Positions 1 to 6,409 of a stretch of DNA of 6,822 bases are shown here, piece by piece. Positions within the stretch are counted from its first letter, which is position 1, and each line of letters begins with the position of its first letter. Origin of the DNA: CAYJAZ01 sp964369185. GTDB lineage: Bacteria > Desulfobacterota > Desulfovibrionia > Desulfovibrionales > Desulfovibrionaceae. The stretch is from positions 1 to 6,822 of the forward strand of contig CAYJEN010000080.1 of assembly GCA_964369185.1 (NCBI GenBank), given 5' to 3'. The notes beneath the pieces were generated by a model, which saw only the letters and a list, made by a program, of their open reading frames with translations, was not told the origin of the DNA and made no database searches. The translations under genes were made by a program, and so were the position numbers.

Positions 1-23
1 CACAATGACTTATGTACATTGTG
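1..23. repeat. Inverted repeat at the left edge, downstream of tRNA-Asp
   Basis: CACAATG (1-7) and CATTGTG (17-23) form a perfect 7-bp stem around a 9-base loop. It lies 20 bases past the 3' end of the tRNA gene, so it could be a 3' processing or termination structure for that transcript, or belong to a neighbour outside the window. No T-run is visible next to it and the sequence is cut at position 1, so its role is open. Confidence 0.35.
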
Positions 24-43
24 AGGCTTCATAATTTATAAAG

Positions 44-120
44 TGGCGAAGCGGAAGGGACTTGAACCCTCGCCCTCCGGCGTGACAGGCCGGCGTTATA
101 ACCAACTTAACTACCGCTCC
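44..120 (-). tRNA. tRNA-Asp (anticodon GUC), CCA encoded
   Basis: Read on the minus strand, the 77 bases fold into a complete cloverleaf. The acceptor stem is GGAGCGG/CCGCTTC with one G-U pair, the D stem GTTA/TAAC with loop AGTTGGTTA, the anticodon stem CCGGC/GCCGG with loop CTGTCAC (anticodon GTC), the variable loop 5 bases, and the T stem GAGGG/CCCTT with loop TTCAAGT. The discriminator is G73, the usual aspartate identity base, and the 3' CCA is encoded (TGG at 44-46 on the plus strand). It decodes GAC and GAU. The gene diverges from mtaB and has its own promoter. Its A37 is a known RlmN methylation site in E. coli; rlmN also lies in this window. Confidence 0.97.
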
Positions 121-175
121 ACTTTAGCTGCGTTCCCGATTCGTTTGTTTCGTTCATCGCTGCCGTGAAATGGAA

Positions 176-202
176 ACTATACAAAACTGCCCCGATTGTC
201 AA
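176..202 (-). promoter_or_regulatory. Promoter of tRNA-Asp with an AT-rich upstream region
   Basis: On the minus strand a perfect TTGACA (-35, plus positions 197-202) is followed after 15 bases by TATAGT (-10, 176-181). The expected transcript start is near 168-170, giving a 5' leader of about 50 bases before the tRNA. Directly upstream of the -35 box, plus positions 203-240 are almost pure A/T and could act as an UP element, as is common for stable-RNA promoters. The 15-base spacer is shorter than the 17-base optimum. Reading the -35 as CTTGAC gives 16. Confidence 0.7.
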
Positions 203-308
203 GCGTTTTTTTTAGAAAAAATAAAAAAAAATTAAATTTATTTTCAATAAACATTTAACTATTTGATTTTTATTATTTTATTCATTTTTATTTTTTTACA
301 TTTAAAAT
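203..308. other. Low-complexity AT-rich divergent spacer
   Basis: This stretch between the tRNA promoter and the mtaB promoter is almost entirely A and T, with long A and T runs. The frame open from 263 through it gives a compositionally biased I/F/L-rich peptide, which I take as chance. It probably serves as AT-rich upstream DNA for both divergent promoters. No gene is seen in it. Confidence 0.6.
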
Positions 309-337
309 TTGACGAAGCATTTAAAAGAGAATATAAG
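309..337 (+). promoter_or_regulatory. Promoter of mtaB
   Basis: TTGACG (309-314, 5 of 6 to the -35 consensus), a 17-base spacer and TATAAG (332-337, 5 of 6 to the -10 consensus) make a good sigma70-type promoter. The expected start is near 344, leaving a leader of about 33 bases before the ATG at 377. Its position argues that the reading frame upstream of 377 is not translated. Confidence 0.65.
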
Positions 338-376
338 AAGCATACCAAAATAAATCTTTACTCAACGATTAAAATT

Positions 377-1687
377 ATGAAATATTATGTACAAACTTTC
401 GGCTGCAAAGTAAGCCAATACGAAACTCAATCCGTGCGTGAAGCGTGGCTCAATAATACAAATGAAAAATTTTTTGATATCAATGAAGTTTCAAGTCCCG
501 ATGAAGCAGATGTTCTTATCATAGCAAGTTGCGCTGTTACCCGTGAAGGCGTGACAGATGCTAGACAACTCTGTAATAAGTGGAGGAAGAATTTTCCAAG
601 CGCTCATATAATAGTGACAGGGTGCGCCGCTGAAGTCGCAAGAGATGACTTCAAAAACGCTAATGCTGTTGTTACTCAAAAAGCAAGACACATTATGCTT
701 GAGAATCATCCTCTTGAAATAAACGGCTATTATGCCCCTGAAAAAAAATTAGACTACCCTCCTTTTGAAATTACAAATTTCAAACGTTCACGTCCTATTG
801 TAAAAGTACAGGACGGCTGTTCTCATGTCTGTTCTTACTGTATTGTACCTTTTACACGAGGTCCATCACGTTCTCGCCCTCTTGAGAGTATAATTAATGA
901 AGTCGGTACTCTTTTAGAAAATGGTTATAGAGAGCTTGTAATCTCAGGTATAAACCTTAGACAATACGATTTTGATAATCTAGACTTCTGGGACGTACTA
1001 AATGCTTTACAAGAAAGATATGCGTCGAAATGGGAAAGAAAAGCTAGATTTAGACTCAGCTCTTTAGAACCTGCCCAACTAAATCAAAAAGGAATTGAAT
1101 GCCTCACAAGAAGTGAAATGATTGCGCCTCATTTACATTTATCACTTCAAAGCGGCTCTCAAACTGTTCTAAAAAGAATGAATAGAGAACACTACGAACT
1201 AAAAGAAGTACATGACTCGCTAGACATTCTAAAACAAAAATGGGGACTTTTTGGACTAGGCGCAGATTTTCTCCTAGGTTTTCCGGAAGAAAGTGAAAGC
1301 GAATTTCAAGAAACTATTAATTTTATTAATGAACTCCCCTTCTCTTATGCACATGTCTTTCCATACTCTATAAGACCAAATACACGAGCCGGGTTATCAA
1401 AAGGTCAATTAGAAAAGCATGTTAAACAAGAAAGAACAGCACAAGTAAGAAAACTCATAGAGGAAAAACAAAATTTATTCCTTAAAGAGAGTTGTAGACA
1501 AGAGAATCTTATGATATCTTTTGATGTGTCAGCAAGCCCAAAAGAATATATCGAAGGTCTAGATCAGTACTATAATTCTTGCATCGCTCCTTATCAAGCT
1601 GTAAATCATGAACTTGTTTCTGCAAAAGCTCTAAATATTCAAGGGCAAAAAATTAAAATCAGTGTCTCCGACGGGCAAAGGGAATGA
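377..1687 (+). CDS. mtaB: tRNA (t6A37) methylthiotransferase MtaB (MiaB-like radical SAM)
   Basis: The 436-residue protein adds a methylthio group to N6-threonylcarbamoyladenosine at position 37 of ANN-decoding tRNAs (family knowledge). An N-terminal methylthiotransferase domain (about 1-120) carries the three cysteines for the auxiliary 4Fe-4S cluster: C10 in FGCKVSQYE, C52 in ASCAVT and C83 in TGCAAE. The radical SAM domain (about 135-365) has CSHVCSYC (C148, C152, C155), HLHLSLQSGS (252-261) and GFPEE (301-305). FGCKV-QYE favours MtaB over MiaB, which has YGCQMN. The C-terminal TRAM-like part (about 376-430) is weakly conserved. The frame is open from 263, but the upstream 38 codons are low-complexity and contain the promoter, while family proteins begin at MKYYVQTFGC. 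No clear Shine-Dalgarno site precedes 377. The last codons and the TGA stop lie inside a hairpin repeat. Confidence 0.93.
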   Translation: MKYYVQTFGCKVSQYETQSVREAWLNNTNEKFFDINEVSSPDEADVLIIASCAVTREGVTDARQLCNKWRKNFPSAHIIVTGCAAEVARDDFKNANAVVTQKARHIMLENHPLEINGYYAPEKKLDYPPFEITNFKRSRPIVKVQDGCSHVCSYCIVPFTRGPSRSRPLESIINEVGTLLENGYRELVISGINLRQYDFDNLDFWDVLNALQERYASKWERKARFRLSSLEPAQLNQKGIECLTRSEMIAPHLHLSLQSGSQTVLKRMNREHYELKEVHDSLDILKQKWGLFGLGADFLLGFPEESESEFQETINFINELPFSYAHVFPYSIRPNTRAGLSKGQLEKHVKQERTAQVRKLIEEKQNLFLKESCRQENLMISFDVSASPKEYIEGLDQYYNSCIAPYQAVNHELVSAKALNIQGQKIKISVSDGQRE

Positions 1688-1704
1688 TTCCCTTTGCAAA
1701 CCCC
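1665..1704 (+). repeat. Dispersed hairpin repeat, copy 1 (overlaps the end of mtaB)
   Basis: GCAAAGGGAA (1675-1684) and TTCCCTTTGC (1688-1697) form a perfect 10-bp stem whose 3-base loop is exactly the mtaB stop codon TGA. The core CAAAGG-AAT-ATT-CCTTTG and the following AAACC match copy 3 at 6422-6449. The 5' flank, TCTCCGACGGG, resembles the CCTTCGGCGAC flank of copy 3 only partly (6 of 11). The repeat supplies the final codons of mtaB. Confidence 0.65.
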
Positions 1705-1737
1705 TTTTCTTTTTTTCGCAGGCTCAAAAAAGGAAAG
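1675..1737 (+). terminator. Probable mtaB terminator: two tandem hairpins
   Basis: The perfect 10-bp stem at 1675-1697 is followed by AAACCCC and then a T-rich tract (1705-1716), so it may work as an intrinsic terminator. The T tract itself pairs with 1726-1737 to form a second 12-bp stem (two G-T pairs) with a 9-base loop (1717-1725). The second stem has no T-run after it. A stop codon inside the first stem means ribosomes would reach into the hairpin, so its efficiency is uncertain. Confidence 0.5.
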
Positions 1738-2000
1738 TGTGTTTTCAAAAAATAATTTCCTGTGAGCTTGAAGTAAAAAAATCTTCTCGCAATTGCTAGA
1801 AGCACAGACATTATTTTTACAATAAGCCTTTAGTGTGAGTTAGAAGAAAAAATAAAATACTACAAACACTCATATCAAAGTTCAATTATAATTATAAATT
1901 TATGCGTGACGATGAGATTTAGTATTTCAACACAAGTAAAAACTAAAATAACTATAAAACTCTATTTTGAAATTTTTAATTTGAAGATAAAAGGAAATAA
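1738..2000. other. AT-rich intergenic region without a recognised gene
   Basis: I find no ORF with a ribosome binding site and no RNA gene here. A TATAAT occurs at 1887-1892 and a TTGAAA at 1967-1972, but neither has a convincing partner box, so the yicC promoter is not located. Small imperfect inverted repeats, such as CTTCT/AGAAG around 1790, are within chance for this composition. Confidence 0.5.
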
Positions 2001-2055
2001 ATGTTTCCAAAGAGGATTATTCCCGTGAGAAAAGTTCTCTTGGTCGCCGAAGGCA
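2001..2055 (-). repeat. Dispersed hairpin repeat, copy 2 (inverted, diverged)
   Basis: On the minus strand the 16 bases TGCCTTCGGCGACCAA (plus 2040-2055) are identical to 6410-6425 of copy 3. Farther on, GGGAATAATCC and CTTTGGAAAC match the second half of the same repeat. Between them is an extra segment, which itself forms a small stem GAGAA-CTT-TTCTC. This copy has therefore diverged or gained an insertion, and it is inverted relative to copies 1 and 3. Confidence 0.65.
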
Positions 2056-2075
2056 AAAAAAAAAATAAAACCTAA
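2001..2075 (+). CDS. Doubtful 24-codon ORF upstream of yicC
   Basis: ATG at 2001 is preceded by AAAGGA (1990-1995, 5-base gap) and opens a 24-codon frame ending with TAA at 2073-2075, 14 bases before the yicC start. The peptide begins MFPKRIIPVRKVLLVAEG and ends in a lysine-rich tail. It could be a leader peptide, but most of it lies within the inverted hairpin repeat, so the frame may be accidental. I do not recognise it. Confidence 0.2.
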   Translation: MFPKRIIPVRKVLLVAEGKKKNKT

Positions 2076-2089
2076 AAAAGGAATTTACT

Positions 2090-2974
2090 ATGCTTGCAAG
2101 TATGACAGGAATAGGAAGATATACTGCCGATATTCAAGGCTATAGCTTTACTTGGGAAGTTCGTAGTGTAAATCATAAATATCTTGATACTCGTTGGAGA
2201 ATACCTCAATTCTTGCGTGCTTATGAAGACATTTTTGATAAAATTCTACGTGCAAAAGCAAAAAGAGGAAGAGTTGAAATTTCTCTTGAAGTGCAAGCTC
2301 TTACAGATAGTAATTCAACAAAATTCCTCACCTTGGATATTTCTCAAGCGCAGGCAATGATTGATGAACTTAAGCTTTTTGCAGAAAACAATAAACTTCC
2401 TTTTGAAGCAAATCTTAATACTTTCTTATCAATTCCTTCACTTTGGAAAACTCAGATTGATGAAAACGATACTCTTCTAAAGGCACTTCAAGAAAGCCTT
2501 GGACTTGCCATAGACGATTGGAACAAAAGCAGACAAATAGAAGCTAAAAATCTTGCTCAGGATCTTTTTGAAAGAGAAGAAAAAATGCGCGCTTGGGTAA
2601 AAATGATTGAAAATCAAGCTCCACAAATTAAAAAAGACAGACTCAATCAAGTGCGTGAAAGAGTATCTCTTCTCCTACAAAATCTTGAAAGCGAACTTGA
2701 CGAAAATAGATTCCTTCAAGAAACTGTTATCATTGCAGATAAACTTGATATCAGCGAAGAAATTACTCGTTTACATGCACACCTCAAACGCTTTACTCAA
2801 TTACTCAAACAAGAAGAAGATAATGGCAGAAAACTTGATTTTACTCTGCAAGAATGTTTTAGAGAAATAAATACTTGCGGAAATAAAGTACAAGATATTC
2901 AAATAAGTCACATTGTTGTAGACTTTAAAAATGAATTAGAAAAATGTAGAGAGCAAGTTCAAAATATCGAATAA
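2090..2974 (+). CDS. yicC: YicC family endoribonuclease
   Basis: The 294-residue protein is full length for the YicC family, cytoplasmic RNases that in E. coli have been linked to small-RNA turnover. Seen here: the N-terminal signature SMTGIGR (4-10), RSVNHKYLD (25-33) and KRGRVEI (58-64). A charged, probably helical middle (about 145-215) follows, then DISEEITRLHAH (220-231), GRKLDFTLQE (246-255), NTCGNK (261-266) and the typical C-terminus EKCREQVQNIE (284-294). The start at 2090 is well placed, with AAGGA (2078-2082) 7 bases upstream and the family N-terminus MLASMTG. In many bacteria yicC precedes gmk and rpoZ. Here it is followed by an apparent promoter and a membrane-protein gene, so it seems to be its own transcription unit. 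The precise RNA target in this organism is unknown. Confidence 0.93.
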   Translation: MLASMTGIGRYTADIQGYSFTWEVRSVNHKYLDTRWRIPQFLRAYEDIFDKILRAKAKRGRVEISLEVQALTDSNSTKFLTLDISQAQAMIDELKLFAENNKLPFEANLNTFLSIPSLWKTQIDENDTLLKALQESLGLAIDDWNKSRQIEAKNLAQDLFEREEKMRAWVKMIENQAPQIKKDRLNQVRERVSLLLQNLESELDENRFLQETVIIADKLDISEEITRLHAHLKRFTQLLKQEEDNGRKLDFTLQECFREINTCGNKVQDIQISHIVVDFKNELEKCREQVQNIE

Positions 2975-3013
2975 AATAAATATGTTACTTTTTGAAGAGT
3001 TTAAAAAATTCGC

Positions 3014-3040
3014 TTGCAAAAAGTTGAATTAAGGTATAGT
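3014..3040 (+). promoter_or_regulatory. Putative promoter of the FUSC-dus-rlmN operon
   Basis: TTGCAA (3014-3019), 15 bases, then TATAGT (3035-3040). The arrangement copies that of the tRNA-Asp promoter: both read CGCTTG, then 18 bases, then TATAGT. Transcription would start near 3047, leaving a leader of about 90 bases that contains the palindrome at 3084-3117. Confidence 0.5.
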
Positions 3041-3083
3041 AATTTCCTTCCTTGGATGTGCTTCATTAAATATGAAATACAAC

Positions 3084-3117
3084 TAGGATATATTTCTAAA
3101 TTTAGAAACATGTCCTA
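3084..3117. promoter_or_regulatory. 34-base palindrome in the leader of the FUSC operon
   Basis: The two 17-base halves (3084-3100 and 3101-3117) are reverse complements apart from one mismatch and one G-T pair. The core is TTTCTAAATTTAGAAA and the outer arms are TAGGA/TCCTA. It ends 18 bases before the start codon at 3136 and just before the A-rich ribosome binding region. It could be an operator for a dimeric regulator, or an RNA hairpin limiting translation of the membrane protein. No T-run follows, so it is not a forward terminator. Confidence 0.5.
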
Positions 3118-3135
3118 AAAAAAGAAGAGTAAGTT

Positions 3136-4350
3136 ATGCGTGAATCATTATCAGTATTTTTTGCTTCTTTCATTAATTGGCTAAGAAATATTCAACTACC
3201 AATTACACGAAGAGCGTTTAGTCTAAAGTCCTTAAAAAAACTATCAAATAAACACAATATTCGCTATTCTATAAAAACCGCAATAGCTGTTGTGCTATCC
3301 TATACCATTTCGCTATTAATTGAGCCGGCTTATGCTTTTTGGGCGCCTATTTCTGCAATTATTGTTATGCAGGTAAGCGTTGCGGCATCTATTCAAAGTA
3401 GTGTTGATCGTATTGTAGGTTCACTTTACGGCGCTGTTCTTGGTTTAGCAGCTCACTTTATATTTCCTTTTGAAGGAATTACGGGTGATATTGGTCTATT
3501 CATTATTGCTAATATGTGCGGACTACTTCTTATATTGAACCCTCGCTATAGACTTGCAGGAATTACAAGTATCACTATTTTCCTTATTTCTCCTGTTGCG
3601 GAAGGTCAAACGGTATGGTCATTCTCGTGGATTTTACTTTTCCATATTATTGTTAGTATATTAGTTGCTCTTGCAGTATCTGTTATGCTTTGGCCAGTTT
3701 CGGGTGCGCATAACTTGCAAGATTCGCTAAAAAAGCAGTACTTGATGGCAGCAGATTTTCTTGATAGTATTACCTATACTTTTCTTGATAAAAAAAGTCA
3801 TCTTCAGCCGGATTATCTTGCACCTCTGCTTGACTCTATAGCGGGAAACAAACCGGAATACAGGCAAGTAAAGGAATATGAAGCTGTAAACCTTACTCGT
3901 CACTATCCTGAACTTGGAACTCTTGTAAACGGACTTGAACAAATAAAGGTATATCTTTCATCTCTTTTAGATGCGCTTGATAGTGAAGCTGCACCTATTG
4001 AAAATCTTCCAATGAAACAAGAACTGATGACTCTTGCTTCATCATCAGTATCAGGTCTTCGTTGGATTGCTTCACATGATAAGACTCAAACCTTGCCCGA
4101 AGTTCGTTGGTATATCGAAGCAACTTCTATCCGACTTGAAGATTTAAGAAATAACAATGTATTGAAAGCTCTTACATTAGAGCAACTTATACAAGTTCTT
4201 GCTTTCTATAATGCAATGAACCACTTAGCAGAAACAATTGCAAACCTAGAAGAACAGATAGAAATTATCTCTCGTAACAGTACAATTCACAATATAAAAT
4301 ACAGACCTTTCAGATGGTTGCGTTATAAATTCTTAAAATCTATAAGATAA
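3136..4350 (+). CDS. FUSC / aromatic-acid-exporter-type inner membrane protein
   Basis: The 404-residue protein is of the FUSC type, related to aromatic acid and fusaric-acid-resistance exporters. A basic N-terminal segment (1-44) is followed by about six hydrophobic segments: roughly 45-63, 67-88, 93-110, 119-135, 139-153 and 164-187. Family-like motifs are WAPISAIIVMQ (69-79), RIVGSLYGAVLG (92-103) and the end of the membrane part, VSVMLWP (181-187). The remaining 215 residues are soluble, probably helical and cytoplasmic, with a basic tail (RPFRWLRYKFLKSIR). Larger FUSC exporters have duplicated membrane halves; this one has a single half and would need to assemble as an oligomer. The substrate cannot be read from the sequence. 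Only weak AAGAG (3125-3129) precedes the start. It leads a tight operon with dus and rlmN. Confidence 0.8.
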   Translation: MRESLSVFFASFINWLRNIQLPITRRAFSLKSLKKLSNKHNIRYSIKTAIAVVLSYTISLLIEPAYAFWAPISAIIVMQVSVAASIQSSVDRIVGSLYGAVLGLAAHFIFPFEGITGDIGLFIIANMCGLLLILNPRYRLAGITSITIFLISPVAEGQTVWSFSWILLFHIIVSILVALAVSVMLWPVSGAHNLQDSLKKQYLMAADFLDSITYTFLDKKSHLQPDYLAPLLDSIAGNKPEYRQVKEYEAVNLTRHYPELGTLVNGLEQIKVYLSSLLDALDSEAAPIENLPMKQELMTLASSSVSGLRWIASHDKTQTLPEVRWYIEATSIRLEDLRNNNVLKALTLEQLIQVLAFYNAMNHLAETIANLEEQIEIISRNSTIHNIKYRPFRWLRYKFLKSIR

Positions 4351-4356
4351 AAATAT

Positions 4357-5328
4357 ATGTTTGAAATAAATAAACAAAATCCATGGCTTGCTCCTTTAGC
4401 AGGTTATAGCGATATGGCTATGCGCCTTTTGTGTAAGCAATATGGCGCAAGTGTTTGCGTTACTGAGATGGTAAGCGCAAAAGGCATTGTCTACGGCGGA
4501 AAAAATACAAAAGACTTACTAAAAACAAATGCTGAAGATTCTCCTCTTATTGTTCAAATATTTGGAAATGAACCTCATTTTTTAGTTGAATCTATTGCAA
4601 AAATCCAAGAAATGGGTTTTGAATATTTTGATATTAACATGGGTTGTTCCGTACCTAAAGTTGTAAAAACAGGTGCAGGTGCGGCCATGCTTAAAGATAT
4701 TGATAATCTTTTCAAATGTGCCGAAGCTATGATAAAGCAAAGCAATAAGAAGATTGGCTTCAAATTCAGACTTGGCTATGAAAATAATAAACCAATGTGG
4801 AAAGATATAGTCCCGACTCTTTGTGATATGGGTGCGCTTTATCTTGTATTACATCCACGTTATGCAAAACAGCTTTTTCAAGGCAAAGCGGACTGGTCAG
4901 CCCTTGCAGAGCTTAAAGAGCTTGCTACAGTGCCTGTAATCGCCTCAGGTGACTTATTCACTGCTCAAGATGCCGTTGACTGCATAAATCAAACAAATGT
5001 AGATTCTGTAATGTTCGCACGTGGAGCTTTAGGAAATCCATCAGTATTCAAAGAATATCTAGCTCTTATAAATAATGAAGAACCTATTCAGCGCACTCTT
5101 GACGATGCTTATGATATGGTTTTTGATTATGCCGAACTTTGCAAGCTTCACTTCCCTGAACGCTCGCTTCCACGTATGCGAATTTTTGTGCCTAGAATAC
5201 TTCATTATTTTCAAAATGTTTCACATCTAAGAAAAGCAATTGTAGGCACAAGTTCTTGGGAAGATTTTTATAATGTCATGCATACATTTTATCGCATGCA
5301 AACAGGAAAAAATTATGAATACAAATAA
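4357..5328 (+). CDS. dus: tRNA-dihydrouridine synthase (Dus family)
   Basis: This FMN-dependent enzyme of 323 residues reduces uridines in the tRNA D loop to dihydrouridine using NADPH. The N-terminal TIM barrel shows LAPLAGYSDMAMR (11-23), TEMVSAKG (36-43), VQIFG (66-70) and DINMGCSVPKV (92-102) with the expected catalytic cysteine C97. K136 and R138 in KFRLGY, H166 and R168 in HPRYAKQLFQGKADW, VIASGD and FARGALGNP follow; these are FMN- and phosphate-binding positions in the family. The C-terminal helical domain (about 245-323) would bind tRNA. GCS in place of the usual GCP, and GYSD in place of GVTD, mark a divergent subgroup that I associate with Desulfovibrio; I cannot assign DusA, B or C. 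The start lies 6 bases after the FUSC stop with no good Shine-Dalgarno site, suggesting translational coupling. The 3' end overlaps rlmN by 14 bases. Confidence 0.93.
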   Translation: MFEINKQNPWLAPLAGYSDMAMRLLCKQYGASVCVTEMVSAKGIVYGGKNTKDLLKTNAEDSPLIVQIFGNEPHFLVESIAKIQEMGFEYFDINMGCSVPKVVKTGAGAAMLKDIDNLFKCAEAMIKQSNKKIGFKFRLGYENNKPMWKDIVPTLCDMGALYLVLHPRYAKQLFQGKADWSALAELKELATVPVIASGDLFTAQDAVDCINQTNVDSVMFARGALGNPSVFKEYLALINNEEPIQRTLDDAYDMVFDYAELCKLHFPERSLPRMRIFVPRILHYFQNVSHLRKAIVGTSSWEDFYNVMHTFYRMQTGKNYEYK

Positions 5329-6382
5329 AACCGATATCCTTTCTCTCCCATTTGAAGAGTTAGAAAATTATATTGTCAACGAATTAAAGCAACCTAAATT
5401 CCGTGCTAAGCAGCTCTGGGAATGGCTTTGGAGAAGAAACGCTTCAACCTTTGATGAAATGTCACCTCTATCTAAAGATTTCCGCGCTATTCTTAATGAA
5501 AAAGCAGAAATCCTAAAATTGACCCTCATAGACATGCAAGAATCTAAAGATGGAACAAAGAAATTTCTTCTTGCATTGCCAGATGGTGAATCCATTGAAA
5601 CCGTGCTTATCCCATCTACTGACAGAGAAGGAAAAGTACGTATAACTCAATGTATTTCTTGTCAAGTTGGTTGTGCTATGGCTTGCACTTTCTGTAGTAC
5701 GGGAACTCTTGGCTTTACTCGTAACATGACAATGGGTGAAATTGTTGGTCAAATCCAGTTTGCTCGTGAATATTTAGGAGATACAGACCCATCTCATCCA
5801 ATGATTAGAAACATTGTATATATGGGTATGGGCGAACCTCTACTTAATCTTGAAAATGTAACAAATTCACTAAAAACTCTCAATAATGAACTTGGACTTG
5901 CCTTTTCTCCACGCAGAATTACTGTTTCTACCTGTGGAATTAAAAAAGGACTCGAAGACTTAAGCGATTTAGGACTTTCTTACCTTGCTCTTTCTCTTCA
6001 CGCACCAAATCAAAAACTCCGTGAAGAAATCATGCCTAAAGCCGCGAAAGGTTGGCATCTGCACGACCTTATCGACTCCCTGCATGACTACAAACTTAAA
6101 AGTCGTGAACGCATAACCTTAGAATATCTACTCATAGGAAATGTGAACGATTCCATAGAGCATGCACAAGAACTTGTTCGTATCTGTTCACATCTAAAAG
6201 CAAAGCTCAATCTTATTCCTTATAACGAAACTCCACACTCGCCCTACAAAGCACCATCTCAACAAAGACTCCGTGCTTTTCAAGAATATCTCAACAATAA
6301 GCGTATTGTAGCTGTATTTAGAAAAAGTAAAGGTGCAGACATCGCCGCCGCATGTGGTCAGCTCAAAGGCGAGCATGTTTAA
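5315..6382 (+). CDS. rlmN: Dual-specificity RNA methyltransferase RlmN (23S rRNA A2503 / tRNA A37)
   Basis: RlmN methylates C2 of A2503 in 23S rRNA and of A37 in some tRNAs by a radical SAM ping-pong mechanism. This 355-residue copy is complete. It has an N-terminal helical domain with KQPKFRAKQLWEWLW (25-39), IETVLIP with E95 (94-100) and the cluster motif CAMACTFC (C120, C124, C127). GMGEPLLN (171-178), LSLHAPN (226-232) and ADIAAACGQL follow, with the methyl-carrying C347; C113 corresponds to the second resolving cysteine region (E. coli C118). The ACGQL cysteine supports RlmN or Cfr-type chemistry, and the general sequence and housekeeping context favour RlmN over Cfr. The frame is open from 5273, but ATG at 5315 has AGGA (5304-5307) 7 bases upstream and gives the usual length. 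It overlaps the end of dus, so the two are probably translationally coupled. Confidence 0.95.
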   Translation: MNTNKTDILSLPFEELENYIVNELKQPKFRAKQLWEWLWRRNASTFDEMSPLSKDFRAILNEKAEILKLTLIDMQESKDGTKKFLLALPDGESIETVLIPSTDREGKVRITQCISCQVGCAMACTFCSTGTLGFTRNMTMGEIVGQIQFAREYLGDTDPSHPMIRNIVYMGMGEPLLNLENVTNSLKTLNNELGLAFSPRRITVSTCGIKKGLEDLSDLGLSYLALSLHAPNQKLREEIMPKAAKGWHLHDLIDSLHDYKLKSRERITLEYLLIGNVNDSIEHAQELVRICSHLKAKLNLIPYNETPHSPYKAPSQQRLRAFQEYLNNKRIVAVFRKSKGADIAAACGQLKGEHV

Positions 6383-6409
6383 GAGATAAGAAAGAAGAAA
6401 AAAGAAAGA

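Noticed and set aside
263..376. N-terminal extension of the mtaB frame
   Set aside because: The 38 codons are low-complexity, overlap a good promoter (309-337) and have no counterpart in MtaB proteins, which start at MKYYVQTFGC-like sequence.
491..709. Minus-strand frames inside mtaB, FUSC, dus and rlmN
   Set aside because: All lie wholly within well-supported genes on the other strand and show no family motifs.
2607..2870. 87-codon plus-strand frame inside yicC
   Set aside because: It is a shadow of yicC in another frame, lysine-rich from the A-rich sequence, with no recognisable family.
5273..5314. Upstream start for rlmN at 5273
   Set aside because: It would lie deep inside dus without a good ribosome binding site. 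ATG 5315 has AGGA at the right distance and gives the normal family length.
5315..6382. Cfr antibiotic-resistance methyltransferase instead of RlmN
   Set aside because: Cfr and RlmN share the chemistry, but the overall motifs, the length, the housekeeping operon and the absence of mobile DNA favour RlmN.
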